A stretch of 38,178 nt of DNA from SAR202 cluster bacterium. Its GTDB lineage: Bacteria; Chloroflexota; Dehalococcoidia; Lucifugimonadales; Lucifugimonadaceae. Every line of letters begins with the position of its first letter. Position 1 is the stretch's first letter. The stretch covers positions 1 through 38,178 of the forward strand of contig VFGZ01000028.1 in assembly GCA_009392215.1 (NCBI GenBank), in the 5' to 3' direction. Shown piece after piece: positions 24,768-33,725 of the stretch. The position numbers were made by a program, and so were the translations under genes. The notes below the pieces were generated by a model that was not told where the DNA came from, ran no database searches, and saw only the letters and a program-made list of their open reading frames with translations.

Positions 24768-25670
24768 ATGCGGATCCTAGTGTCAGGGGGATCTGGTCTT
24801 ATAGGCCGGGCATTGATCACCACTCTACTCTCTGAAGGCCATCAAGTGGTCCAATTAGTCAGGCGCAATACGAATCCCGACGCGCTCACCAAAGAGTTTT
24901 CATGGGATCCTGAAGATGAGATATTTGAACACAAAGATATAGGACCAATTGACACAGCGATTCATCTGAGCGGATCTTCAATTGCGGGAGCTCGTTGGAG
25001 TACCAAACGAAAACTGCTAATAAGAAATAGTCGGGTACTGTCAACAAAACTTCTATCTAACGGTCTGGGTAAAATGGCAAATCCACCAAACTTGTTAATC
25101 GTCGCTTCAGGCATGGGATTTTATGGAGATAGAGGCGACGAGCCATTAAACGAGCTTTCGGGACCGGGAAATGGTTTCCTTGCGGATACGGCAGTGGAAT
25201 GGGAATCGGCTACCAAGAGTGCAAAGAAAGCTGGTATCAGAGTCGTAAATGCCCGTTTTGGTCTTATCATCTCCCGTAACGGCGGACTACTAAAGACGCT
25301 CAGAATCCCGTTCCGATTCGCACTCGGCGGTCAACTTGGAGATGGTCGCCAATGGTGGCCATGGATCTCATTGGATGATGCTGTCAACTGTCTTTCTTTT
25401 TTGATCGAAAATGATGATATCTCTGGCGCAGTAAATGTCACTGCGCCAGCACCTGTTCGCAACTCAGAATTAACTTCTGCCGTATCTAATATTCTTTCGA
25501 AACCAGCCTGGGTCAACTTACCAAAATCAATAATTAAAATAACACTTGGACAAATGGGTATAGAAACAATGCTCCACAGCCAACGGGCATTACCTAAGGT
25601 GCTAATAGATGCCCAATTCAGATGGCGTTACGAAATTATTGAAGAAATCCTGCGACGAGAGTTAAGGTGA
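24768..25670 (+). CDS. TIGR01777 family NAD(P)-binding epimerase-like protein (YfcH/SDR39U1)
   Basis: The 300-residue protein has the Rossmann start MRILVSGGSGLIGRALI and the features specific to the TIGR01777 group: FSWDPE, HLSGSSIAGARWSTKRK, IVASGMGFYGDRGDEPLNE, FGLIISRNGGLL, RQWWPWISLDDAV, GAVNVTAPAPVRNSE, and the C-terminal DUF1731-like end LHSQRALPKVLIDAQFRWRY. The reaction of the family is not settled; related proteins are linked to cell division and to nucleotide-sugar-like epimerases. The ATG at 24768 fits the family. The 188 bases upstream show nothing that I can name. It is convergent with acnA with only one base between stops. Confidence 0.93.
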   Translation: MRILVSGGSGLIGRALITTLLSEGHQVVQLVRRNTNPDALTKEFSWDPEDEIFEHKDIGPIDTAIHLSGSSIAGARWSTKRKLLIRNSRVLSTKLLSNGLGKMANPPNLLIVASGMGFYGDRGDEPLNELSGPGNGFLADTAVEWESATKSAKKAGIRVVNARFGLIISRNGGLLKTLRIPFRFALGGQLGDGRQWWPWISLDDAVNCLSFLIENDDISGAVNVTAPAPVRNSELTSAVSNILSKPAWVNLPKSIIKITLGQMGIETMLHSQRALPKVLIDAQFRWRYEIIEEILRRELR

Positions 25671-25671
25671 C

Positions 25672-28347
25672 CTATTCCTTAGCCATCATTTGTCGCAGCA
25701 CATAAGGCAACAATCCCCCATTGCGGTAGTATTCATTCTCGATAGCAGTATCGATGCGAATAAGTGCCTCGAACTTGGTCGCCTTGCCGTCACTATCGGT
25801 CGCAGTCACGGTCACAGTTGATCCCGGCACAACAGAATCCGCTACCCCAGGAATATCAAAAGACTCGGTCCCATCCAAACCCAACGTATCTGCGGAATCC
25901 CCATCGGTGAACACTAAAGGTAAAACTCCCATACCGATCAAATTAGAGCGGTGAATTCGTTCGAAACTCGACGCTATGACGGCACGAACACCGAGTAGCA
26001 TAGGTCCTTTTGCAGCCCAGTCTCTAGAGCTGCCAGTACCGTATTCCTTACCAGCCAAAACAATTAACGGAACTCCTTCAGATTTGTATCTTTCAGATGC
26101 GTCAAATATACGCATCTGATCACCGTCAGGTTGATAGATCGTCCAGTCGCCCTCAAGGTCAGGGGTCAGCTTATTTCGCAATCGTATATTTCCAAAAGTC
26201 CCTCGTACCATCACGTTATGATTGCCTCGCCTAGATCCGTATGAATTGAAATCTCTTCTAGGCACATCGTTACCAATCAATAACTGTCCGGCTGGCGTGC
26301 TCGGTGGAATGGAACCCGCTGGTGAAATATGATCAGTAGTCACTGAATCCCCAATCATAACCAACGCCCTAGCACCGACTATCTCAGTCCTAACCGCAGG
26401 CTCATCACCAAAACCCTCAAAATATGGAGGCTCTTGTATGTACGTGGACTCTCTATCCCACTGAAAATTAACACCGGTAGGAGCTTCCAATTGTTGCCAT
26501 TCAGGTGGGCCAGCGAAAACCTCACCATACTGTTGCTTGAACATATCCGACGTCAGCGAATCGGCTATCGTTTCAGAAATATCGGACTGTGAAGGCCAAA
26601 TATCCTTCAGGAAAACATCGTTACCTTCAGGATCCTGCCCAATTGGTTCACTGATCAAATCAATATCGACGTTCCCCGCAAGTGAGTAAGCTACCACTAG
26701 AACGGGTGAGGCAAGATAATTAGCTTTAACCTGAGGATGGACCCGACCTTCAAAGTTCCTGTTTCCACTCAACACTGCAGCAGCTGTCAGATCATGATCA
26801 TTTACCGCATCAGAAATTGACTGTGGCAATGGGCCAGAGTTTCCTATGCAGGTAGTGCATCCGTATCCGACGGTGTTAAATCCAAGAGCATCCAAGTCTT
26901 TATCCAAACCCGCTGCCTCTAAATACCGGGTGACTACAGTCGAGCCCGGGGCCAAGCTGGTCTTCACCCATGGTTTACGAACGAGTCCTCGTCTTAAAGC
27001 GTTCCTGGCCAGAAGCCCGGCTCCGACCATCACAGAAGGATTTGAGGTGTTAGTACAACTGGTTATCGCTGCAATAACCACCGAGCCATCACCAACAGCA
27101 CCAGCGTAACCATCGACCTCAACATCATGAACATCCGATGATAAACCTTCGAATGAGGATCTGAAGTTAGTTCCGATCTTACTTAACGCGATACGATCCT
27201 GAGGACGCTTAGGCCCAGCCATAACAGGCACAGTTTGACCTAAGTCAAAATCAAGCGAAACTGTATATTCAGGCTCATTGTTTGCATCGTAAAAGAAAAG
27301 GTTCTCTTTAGCATACTGTTGAACTAGTTCAACAGTTGAGTCATCGCGACCGGTGGCTTTCAAATACTTAAGGGTTTGGTCATCAATCGGGAAAAAGCCA
27401 CATGTCGCTCCATATTCAGGGGCCATATTAGCGATAGTTGCGCGGTCAGCTAACGGAAGACTCTCTAGTCCTGGACCATAAAATTCTACAAACTTTTCAA
27501 CGACACCTTGCTCGCGAAGCATTTCCACAATTCCGAGTACTAGATCCGTAGCAGTGGCACCCTCAGGAAGGCTGCCATTTAAACGTACACCCACAACATC
27601 AGGCACCACCATGTAATAGGGTTGCCCCAGCATAACGGCTTCAGCTTCAATACCCCCAACGCCCCAACCTAAAACACCTAGACCGTTAACCATGGTTGTA
27701 TGTGAATCCGTTCCAACGCAAGTGTCAGGAAATGCGAGTCGCCCACTCTCATTTTTTTCTGAAAGAACGGCTTCAGCCAGAAACTCCAAATTCACCTGAT
27801 GAACGATACCCGTACCAGGAGGGACGATCTTGAGATTATCGAATGCCCCCTGTGCCCACTTCAACAATTGATACCGTTCAGTGTTCCGTTCGAATTCGCG
27901 TTCTATGTTCATCACCAACGCGCCCGAACTCGAAAAATTATCTACTTGAACTGAATGATCGATCACCATGTCAGAACGAACAATCGGGTTGATTATCGAA
28001 GAATCCCCCCCAGCATTTTTAACTGCATCTCGCATAGCAGCGAGATCAACTGCCACTGGTACGCCAGTAAAATCCTGTAACACCACTCGCCCTGGCATGA
28101 ATGGAAACTCGTTGGCCATTTTCGCATTTGGCCTCCAAGACGACACCAACTTCACATGCTCATCTGTCGCCAAGCCCTCATCAGCTTTTCGCAACGTGTT
28201 TTCGAGTAAAACTCTAATTGAATATGGAGTCTTAGCAATTTCTATCAATCCGTGGTCTTCCAGTACCGAAATCGCGTAATAATCAACTGTACCTTGCGAG
28301 GTGTTGAACGTACGTCTTGCATTAAATAATGTTGATTTTGATGACAT
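25672..28347 (-). CDS. acnA: Aconitate hydratase
   Basis: Aconitase converts citrate to isocitrate in the TCA cycle using a [4Fe-4S] cluster. The 891-residue protein has the AcnA/IRP1 order: DFTGVPVAVDLAAMRDA near 92-108, DTCVGTDSHTTMVNGLGVLGWGVGG, cluster Cys431 in ITSCTNTSNP, Cys497 and Cys500 in GYGCTTCIGNSGPL, then the swivel domain with GDSVTTDHISPAGSI, GNHNVMVRGTFGNIR, GKEYGTGSSRDWAAKGP and SFERIHRSNLIGMGVLPL. Length is normal. The ATG at 28347 is the only suitable start. It is divergent from an MFS gene; the intergenic region has a tandem 11-base repeat. It is probably monocistronic. Confidence 0.98.
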   Translation of the reverse strand: MSSKSTLFNARRTFNTSQGTVDYYAISVLEDHGLIEIAKTPYSIRVLLENTLRKADEGLATDEHVKLVSSWRPNAKMANEFPFMPGRVVLQDFTGVPVAVDLAAMRDAVKNAGGDSSIINPIVRSDMVIDHSVQVDNFSSSGALVMNIEREFERNTERYQLLKWAQGAFDNLKIVPPGTGIVHQVNLEFLAEAVLSEKNESGRLAFPDTCVGTDSHTTMVNGLGVLGWGVGGIEAEAVMLGQPYYMVVPDVVGVRLNGSLPEGATATDLVLGIVEMLREQGVVEKFVEFYGPGLESLPLADRATIANMAPEYGATCGFFPIDDQTLKYLKATGRDDSTVELVQQYAKENLFFYDANNEPEYTVSLDFDLGQTVPVMAGPKRPQDRIALSKIGTNFRSSFEGLSSDVHDVEVDGYAGAVGDGSVVIAAITSCTNTSNPSVMVGAGLLARNALRRGLVRKPWVKTSLAPGSTVVTRYLEAAGLDKDLDALGFNTVGYGCTTCIGNSGPLPQSISDAVNDHDLTAAAVLSGNRNFEGRVHPQVKANYLASPVLVVAYSLAGNVDIDLISEPIGQDPEGNDVFLKDIWPSQSDISETIADSLTSDMFKQQYGEVFAGPPEWQQLEAPTGVNFQWDRESTYIQEPPYFEGFGDEPAVRTEIVGARALVMIGDSVTTDHISPAGSIPPSTPAGQLLIGNDVPRRDFNSYGSRRGNHNVMVRGTFGNIRLRNKLTPDLEGDWTIYQPDGDQMRIFDASERYKSEGVPLIVLAGKEYGTGSSRDWAAKGPMLLGVRAVIASSFERIHRSNLIGMGVLPLVFTDGDSADTLGLDGTESFDIPGVADSVVPGSTVTVTATDSDGKATKFEALIRIDTAIENEYYRNGGLLPYVLRQMMAKE

Positions 28348-28437
28348 GTTTTATTTGCGGCTTTCAAGCATTGTAAATAAAGTCTAATATCGATTTTCCA
28401 ATTTGCGGGTAACCACTTTACCAGCGGCAATAGTTGT

Positions 28438-28459
28438 TCCTGCATAACTCCTGCATAAC
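28438..28459. repeat. Perfect tandem duplication of TCCTGCATAAC
   Basis: The 11-base unit occurs twice head to tail between acnA and the divergent MFS gene, 90 bases upstream of acnA's start and 33 bases before the MFS start. One helical turn of spacing would place two copies on the same DNA face, so a regulator operator is conceivable. A chance slippage duplication is equally possible. Confidence 0.4.
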
Positions 28460-28491
28460 ATTGTGACCGCTCTGACTGCTAGCATCCACCC

Positions 28492-29853
28492 TTGTACGTT
28501 TCCCGTTGCACCAAAGTGAGGCATGAAATTCAAGCTGACATCGATCCCAGAATCGTTATAGCAAAACGGACTCCTTTTTTTTACGGATGGGTCGTTGCAC
28601 TCGCCGCAGGATCCACAATGTTCGTACGTAACGCCGCTGCCACTTTAACTATCGCAGTTTTCGTATTTCCTATGAGCGAGGATCTTGGATGGAGTCGAAC
28701 ATTGATAGTGGGAGCCGCTGCAGCTGCAGGTTTTATATCTATGTTCGCCTCTCCTCTTGCAGGATGGATACAGCAAAAATTTGGAGCTCGAGTTCTAATG
28801 AGCACGTCGGTGTTCCTGCTTGGAGCAGTAATTCTCTCTTTAAGATGGACTACCAGCCCGATCACTTTTTACCTTTTGTTCGGCATCGGCAGGCTCATAT
28901 TCCAAGCCCCGCTACAAATCAGTGCGTCAACTGCAGTAGCCCAATGGTTCGTTCGATTACGCGGCAGGTCATCTTCTGTCTTAGGGGTAACACACTCAAT
29001 GGGCATGGGGTTGTTCCCCCTATTTGCACAATTATTCATGAACGCAAACGACGGGGATTGGCGTATGGCATGGTTCTGGATGGGAATTTCCGTATGGATC
29101 ATAGCCTTACCACTCACACTAATAGTCATGGTAAACAAACCAGAAGACGTCGGCCTTACTCCAGACGGGGATGCCCCTGCGGGCGAGAACGAATCAAACC
29201 CTTCTTCATCTCCAACCGCCGCTGAAAAAGAAATCCAGTGGACGCTGAAGGAAGCTATGCAAACTCCAGCTATGTGGACACTTGCCCTGGCCGGAGGACT
29301 GGTTTACTTCATTCACACTGGGGTAAACATTCACCAAGCTGCTTTCCTTCGCGATCACGGCATCAGTCCGTCCGTAGCCGCCTCTGCACTCACCGTGATG
29401 GCAGGTGGAACAGCAATTGGCAGTATTTTCTGGGGCAACCTGCTTGATCGGTTGCCAGTCAAAGTCGTGTATACGGCAGCCGCTGGTTGGTTGGGCGCAA
29501 TAGCCCTATTGTTCCTTCTGGTAAATTCTCCGATAATGGCATTCACAGTGGCTCTACTTTTCGGTATTGGCCTAGGAGGTCTACTGGTAGTGCCCCCTGT
29601 CGCTATAGCCCATTACTTTGGAAGAAGCTCGCTGGGAGCTATACGTGGTGCAACAGAACCTTTTGTCAGCGGTGGGCAAGCTCTTGGAGCTGTAGGCGCA
29701 GGATTAATATATGACTTAAGTGGCTCGTATCAGGGAACTTTTCCTACGTTCACGGGCGCTGCGATCATCGCTATCATCCTTTTAGTAGCAACAAGACGGC
29801 CTAACAAGCACAAGGACACAGAAACGGTTGCGGAAGGTGATAGAACCAGTTAA
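28492..29853 (+). CDS. MFS transporter, OFA/monocarboxylate-like
   Basis: The 453-residue membrane protein has about twelve helices and the OFA-type opening FFYGWVVALAAGSTMFVRNA, then SEDLGWSRTLIVGAA, SPLAGWIQQKFGARVLMS and WFVRLRGRSSSVLG. A Ser/Pro-rich acidic central loop (about 220-245) joins the halves. Uptake of a carboxylate or sulfonate is plausible, because the two following genes encode a ComD/ComE-like decarboxylase. The start is uncertain: TTG at 28492 gives a 30-residue tail and GTG at 28516 a shorter one; neither has a strong ribosome site. The thiamine-enzyme genes begin 41 bases downstream on the same strand. Confidence 0.87.
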   Translation: MYVSRCTKVRHEIQADIDPRIVIAKRTPFFYGWVVALAAGSTMFVRNAAATLTIAVFVFPMSEDLGWSRTLIVGAAAAAGFISMFASPLAGWIQQKFGARVLMSTSVFLLGAVILSLRWTTSPITFYLLFGIGRLIFQAPLQISASTAVAQWFVRLRGRSSSVLGVTHSMGMGLFPLFAQLFMNANDGDWRMAWFWMGISVWIIALPLTLIVMVNKPEDVGLTPDGDAPAGENESNPSSSPTAAEKEIQWTLKEAMQTPAMWTLALAGGLVYFIHTGVNIHQAAFLRDHGISPSVAASALTVMAGGTAIGSIFWGNLLDRLPVKVVYTAAAGWLGAIALLFLLVNSPIMAFTVALLFGIGLGGLLVVPPVAIAHYFGRSSLGAIRGATEPFVSGGQALGAVGAGLIYDLSGSYQGTFPTFTGAAIIAIILLVATRRPNKHKDTETVAEGDRTS

Positions 29854-29894
29854 TCTCACGCCAATATCAATATCACATAAGAAAGGCATAGAGC

Positions 29895-30407
29895 TTGATC
29901 AACGGGATCCTACATCCAAAAAACGTAATTGACCAACTTGTGCGGCAGAAAGTCTCTCACTATGTAACTCTGCCGGACTCTGAAACCGCGCACATGTACG
30001 AAGCTCTGATGGCAGAACCATCGATAACCGTCGTACCAGTTGCAAGAGAAGGAGAAGCAATCCCTGTAGCTGCTGGTCTATTCATTGCAGGTCAAAACCC
30101 GGTAATTTCGATACAAAATGCGGGCTTTTACGAAGCTGGTGACGCATTACGTGGACTGGCACTGGGTATAGGCCTTCCACTTGTAATGTTTATCGGATAT
30201 CGCGGTCATAATAGAAAAGGTGACACCCCGGATTCAGCAGCTGCATTCCTTGAACCTTATCTACACCTATGGAGAGTTGATTACTTCGTTATAGAGTCAG
30301 ATGATGACCTAGAGCGAGTACCTCTTGCTTTTGAACGGGCGGCAGCAACAAACCAACCATTTGCCGTAGCCATAGGAACCGAATACGCAAAAGAAGGTGT
30401 CGAATGA
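29895..30407 (+). CDS. Thiamine-diphosphate enzyme, alpha (PYR) subunit, sulfopyruvate decarboxylase ComD-like
   Basis: The 170-residue protein is the pyrimidine-binding half of a split thiamine-diphosphate decarboxylase. VTLPDSETAHMYEAL, VPVAREGEAIPVAAGLFIAG (the REGEA segment at 51-55 holds the expected cofactor-activating Glu), ISIQNAGFYEAGDALRGLAL and FIGYRGHNRKGDTPDSA are typical of ComD and of phosphonopyruvate decarboxylase N-halves. The known reaction of ComDE is sulfopyruvate to sulfoacetaldehyde; the substrate here is unproven. The TTG start at 29895 is supported by AAAGG eight bases upstream. Its stop overlaps the next gene's start as ATGA, as expected of paired subunits. The adjacent MFS gene may bring in the substrate or its precursor. 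Confidence 0.88.
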   Translation: MINGILHPKNVIDQLVRQKVSHYVTLPDSETAHMYEALMAEPSITVVPVAREGEAIPVAAGLFIAGQNPVISIQNAGFYEAGDALRGLALGIGLPLVMFIGYRGHNRKGDTPDSAAAFLEPYLHLWRVDYFVIESDDDLERVPLAFERAAATNQPFAVAIGTEYAKEGVE

Positions 30408-31012
30408 TTACCTACGAAAACGCATGCCGAATAATCAATCGATCGCGTGGATCAGCGGTCAGTGTAACCACTATGACCCAGACTAAGTACTGGAACGAAA
30501 TTTCTGAGGACCCCGACCTCGACATCGGAATATCAAATGGAATGTCAAAGGCTTCGTCAATCGCACTTGGCGTCGCCCTAGGCAAACCAGAAACAACCGT
30601 ATTGTGCTTAGATGCCGACGGCTCGCTGTTAATGAATTTAGGGTCTCTCGCAACCGTGGCTGGAATGGGACCAAAAAATATGTTTCACTTTGTATTCAAC
30701 AATGGAATATACGCTATAACTGGAGGTCAACCCGTACCCGCACCCGGTGTGGAATACGCTGAGGTGGCAAAAGCATGTGGTTACTCGGCGAGTTATCGCT
30801 TCGAAGATACAGAAACGTTTGATAACAATTTGCCCAAAATCTTGCAGAGTGAAGGTCCTGTATTGATCGAACTGATCGTAAAAGGCGAGCCGCAAACCGA
30901 TGGTGTCGACCAGACATGGGAATCCAATGCTGGCATGCCCAGACAACTACGAGCTTTACGAAAGCGCCTGACGGGAAAAGACGATTGGGGAGCAGGAGGA
31001 CCTTATATTTAG
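30404..31012 (+). CDS. Thiamine-diphosphate enzyme, beta (PP) subunit, sulfopyruvate decarboxylase ComE-like
   Basis: This 202-residue partner of the preceding gene has the pyrophosphate-binding domain: ISNGMSKASSIALGVALG, CLDADGSLLMNLGSLATVA and the Asn pair in FHFVFNNGIYAITGGQP, which form the Mg-thiamine-diphosphate GDGx(24-27)N motif (first Gly replaced by Ala). GSLLMNLGSLAT with PKN is close to archaeal ComE. It should bind the diphosphate of the cofactor opposite the alpha subunit. The C-terminal tail (PRQLRALRKRLTGKDDWG) is polar. The start at 30404 overlaps the alpha subunit by 4 bases. Which 2-oxo acid is decarboxylated (sulfopyruvate, phosphonopyruvate or another) cannot be decided. 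Confidence 0.88.
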   Translation: MITYENACRIINRSRGSAVSVTTMTQTKYWNEISEDPDLDIGISNGMSKASSIALGVALGKPETTVLCLDADGSLLMNLGSLATVAGMGPKNMFHFVFNNGIYAITGGQPVPAPGVEYAEVAKACGYSASYRFEDTETFDNNLPKILQSEGPVLIELIVKGEPQTDGVDQTWESNAGMPRQLRALRKRLTGKDDWGAGGPYI

Positions 31013-31097
31013 AATAATGATCTCCAAAACATTTCTATCACGCCAAGATGCTTGTTAACTAATCGAAATAGAGCGTAAGAATTACTGGAACGAATTA

Positions 31098-31119
31098 TTT
31101 GCCATCAAAAACAGGCAAA
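31098..31119. terminator. Possible weak bidirectional terminator hairpin
   Basis: TTTGCC (31098-31103) and GGCAAA (31114-31119) form a six-pair stem around a ten-base A-rich loop, in the gap between the convergent ComE-like and CocE-like genes. There is no clear T-run on either side, so it is a weak candidate. Confidence 0.25.
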
Positions 31120-31127
31120 CCGTGAGT

Positions 31128-32867
31128 TCACAGTAACGGCAATAGAACGTGCGAAGATCGCACCGCATCTCGAAACACTCTGTTATCAGCCACAGGCCCG
31201 CTACTCTCGTACGCGTTATTACGCCCCGTCTGCCAATTCCGATCCCATCTTGGAAAACTACTGCTGGCTATAGCGACGCGAACACGATGCCCTTTTTGAA
31301 ATACATGGCTTGTCGCCCACAAATCTATTTCGAATTGCATCGGCATATGAGGAATCAAAGCTATAGGATCTTCAAACGAATCTTTGAATCTCGCTCGTAA
31401 AATACCGTCACAGATCAACATCGATGTCCCATCTGGATGGACATCGGTTATCCTAACGACCCAATCAGTATCAATAGCGGTAGAAGAAGCATGGAGTACT
31501 GCCTTTACTGGACCGGTTACATCTAAAGCCTCTTGTAAGATATCAGTGGTATAGGTCAGGACATTATCTTCGTATCCACGCTGGTCTCGCGGGCCATTGT
31601 CATCTCCGAGATGCCCACCACCAAATGAACGTATCGGATTTTCAGGATCTGATTGGTACTCATCAAAAACTTCACCGAAACCATCAGGCATAGTCCTAGA
31701 TAAAACTCCATCGTTAAGAGACTGAGCGGATCCTGAACTTCCATTGGACAAGTAAAACGGAGTATATGAGATCTCTGCAGGCGGCCATTCAGAAAATTCA
31801 CGCCATTTATTGACTCCCATCGTGAACAATTTGACAGGCTTTTCCTGTTCTATTCCGTTATCAATACCTTTTAACCAGTGATCAAACCAACGTAACCTCG
31901 TCGCGAACCATCCCAATTTAGCCTGCTCGCCAAAATCTACCTCTCCAGATGTGCGCATATCCGCAGGAGAAGGATTGTGTACCCAAGGACCTATCGTTAG
32001 ACGCTGACCTGATCTTGCCTGTTTATTCACAGCTTTAGCACGCATTCCGACATAATTCTCAAGCGTCCCCCGCAAGAAACAGTCATACCAACTACCAAAG
32101 TGATGAATCGGAACATCTACTCGATCATGGCTTCTGACGATACTAAATTCGTTCCAATATTCACCTTGGTTCGGATGGTCCATCCAATCAACGAACCAGT
32201 CCTGTAAATCGGCAACAGGAGGCAACGGAGAGATTGGAACGTGTTCAAGCCATTTCTGATAATCATCAGAAGCTTTGTTAAGTCGAGTTACCACTTCGTC
32301 TTCCATCCCTTCCGGAGCCAATTTCACAGCATTCGTTGCGGCATGCTTAAGTATCCAACTAATGTTAAAGCCATGTTCGAATACACCACTTCTATAGACC
32401 CATTCAATGTAGTAGTCCGATGACGATTGACGAACAAACTGAGCCACGAGATGAGGAGGTTGCGTTGCAAGCATTCTGTACTGGGTCGCCCCTGAGTAAG
32501 AGCCTCCAATTGTCCCGATCTTTTTGTTCGACCATGGCTGCGCAGCTGCCCATTCAACAGTGTCATACCCATCTTGGTTCTCGCCGTCACCGTCGTCTCT
32601 GAACGGATAAAACAACCCATCAGAAGCGAATCTTCCTCTGACATCCTGAATAACGGTCACATAACCATGCGAGGCATAGTATTCTCCGGCTCCAAGCGAT
32701 GATTCAGAAGAAGCTGTTTTATCGTAAGGCGTTCGTTCAATGAGCACTGGAAACTGACCCTCTAGGTCAGGTCGCCATATGTCAGCCCGCAACAAAGTCC
32801 CGTCGCGCATGGGAACTTCTACATTGCGCTCGACAATCACATCTAAATTTCCAAGAGAATCGTTCAT
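31128..32867 (-). CDS. CocE/NonD family hydrolase (X-Pro dipeptidyl-peptidase S15-like)
   Basis: The 579-residue alpha/beta-hydrolase has the CocE/NonD layout: an N-terminal VPMRDGTLLRADIWRP, ERTPYDKTA, VIQDVRGRFASDG, nucleophile Ser123 in GTIGGSYSGATQ, Asp262 in GSWYDCF, His297 in GPWVHNPS, then the C-terminal jelly-roll domain starting near 400. Known relatives cleave esters such as cocaine or acyl groups, beta-lactam precursors, or X-Pro peptides. No signal peptide is visible, so it is cytoplasmic. The ATG at 32867 has GGTGAG six bases upstream. It is the last gene of the minus-strand catabolic cluster, 67 bases after the SDR, and could release an acyl or ester group from the substrate. 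Confidence 0.92.
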   Translation of the reverse strand: MNDSLGNLDVIVERNVEVPMRDGTLLRADIWRPDLEGQFPVLIERTPYDKTASSESSLGAGEYYASHGYVTVIQDVRGRFASDGLFYPFRDDGDGENQDGYDTVEWAAAQPWSNKKIGTIGGSYSGATQYRMLATQPPHLVAQFVRQSSSDYYIEWVYRSGVFEHGFNISWILKHAATNAVKLAPEGMEDEVVTRLNKASDDYQKWLEHVPISPLPPVADLQDWFVDWMDHPNQGEYWNEFSIVRSHDRVDVPIHHFGSWYDCFLRGTLENYVGMRAKAVNKQARSGQRLTIGPWVHNPSPADMRTSGEVDFGEQAKLGWFATRLRWFDHWLKGIDNGIEQEKPVKLFTMGVNKWREFSEWPPAEISYTPFYLSNGSSGSAQSLNDGVLSRTMPDGFGEVFDEYQSDPENPIRSFGGGHLGDDNGPRDQRGYEDNVLTYTTDILQEALDVTGPVKAVLHASSTAIDTDWVVRITDVHPDGTSMLICDGILRARFKDSFEDPIALIPHMPMQFEIDLWATSHVFQKGHRVRVAIASSSFPRWDRNWQTGRNNAYESSGPVADNRVFRDAVRSSHVLLPLL

Positions 32868-32934
32868 ATTTTCTCACCACATAAAACGTAATTAAAAACT
32901 CTCAACTATTGATAGGAATGACTAATATGTTCGT

Positions 32935-33720
32935 TCACATCCCAGCTCCGCCGTCCACGGTGATCATTGACCCTGTAATCATCGCGGCATCATCGGTCGC
33001 GGCAAACAAAAACGCGTTTGCTATATCTTCAGGACGCTGAAGTCTGCCCAAGGGGGTCCCATCTAATCGCTTAGCATAGTTCTCAGGGTTGTCGATACTC
33101 GTATCCCAATCATTTGGGCTATGAGCATTGTTACCACGAAGAAACGGCGTGTCGACATGCCCAGGAGAAATTAATACGCATCGTATCTTGTCGTTCGCAA
33201 ACGAATGCGCGGCCGACCTAGTAAGCCCAATCATGGCCATCTTCTGAGCAGCATAGCCCGGACTTCCACCCCCAGGGCGTATCGCAGCCAAAGAACCCAT
33301 ATTCAAAATGACACCTCCACCAGATCTACGCATAGAAGGAACGACTGCCTGTATTCCAAGAAAGGCACCATTAAGGCCCACTTCCATGATCAGCCGAAAT
33401 TGATCCTCTGTTTGCTCTTCAAACCCAACCCTAAAGTTGGCACCGGCATTGTTACACAGCAAGCTTACCGAACCCAGTTCCGATTCGGTTTTTGAGACGG
33501 TTGTAGCCCATTCATCAGCTTTCCTAACATCGAGATTGGTTGCAAATGCTTTGCCGCCTGAGTCAATAATGTCAGCAACTACTTCCTCAGCTTTTTCAAT
33601 TCTGTTGTCCGCTACGCAAACCGCCGCTCCTTCCGATGAAAACAGACGCGCTTGTGCTCCGCCCATAGCACCCCCACCTCCCGAAATGATTGCAACTTTC
33701 CCCAGTAAACGATTAGACAT
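32935..33720 (-). CDS. Short-chain dehydrogenase/reductase
   Basis: The 261-residue SDR has cofactor motif SGGGGAMGGAQA (a variant of TGxxxGxG, with Gly-Ala-Met before the last Gly), VADNRIEKA after strand 2, CNNAGAN, catalytic Ser in NMGSLAAI and YAAQK for YxxxK, then ISPGHVDTPFL and ITGSMITVDGGAGM. It should oxidise or reduce a hydroxyl of a sugar-acid-like intermediate; NAD is suggested by Asp in VADN. The ATG at 33720 is favoured; a GTG at 33729 overlaps the enolase stop as GTGA and would add three residues (translational coupling either way). It lies in the run from DinB to CocE on the minus strand. Confidence 0.92.
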   Translation of the reverse strand: MSNRLLGKVAIISGGGGAMGGAQARLFSSEGAAVCVADNRIEKAEEVVADIIDSGGKAFATNLDVRKADEWATTVSKTESELGSVSLLCNNAGANFRVGFEEQTEDQFRLIMEVGLNGAFLGIQAVVPSMRRSGGGVILNMGSLAAIRPGGGSPGYAAQKMAMIGLTRSAAHSFANDKIRCVLISPGHVDTPFLRGNNAHSPNDWDTSIDNPENYAKRLDGTPLGRLQRPEDIANAFLFAATDDAAMITGSMITVDGGAGM

Positions 33721-33725
33721 TTTTT

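Noticed and set aside
28689-29225. A second plus-strand frame of 178 codons inside the OFA-like MFS gene
   Set aside because: It overlaps the MFS coding frame throughout and has no domain-like text.
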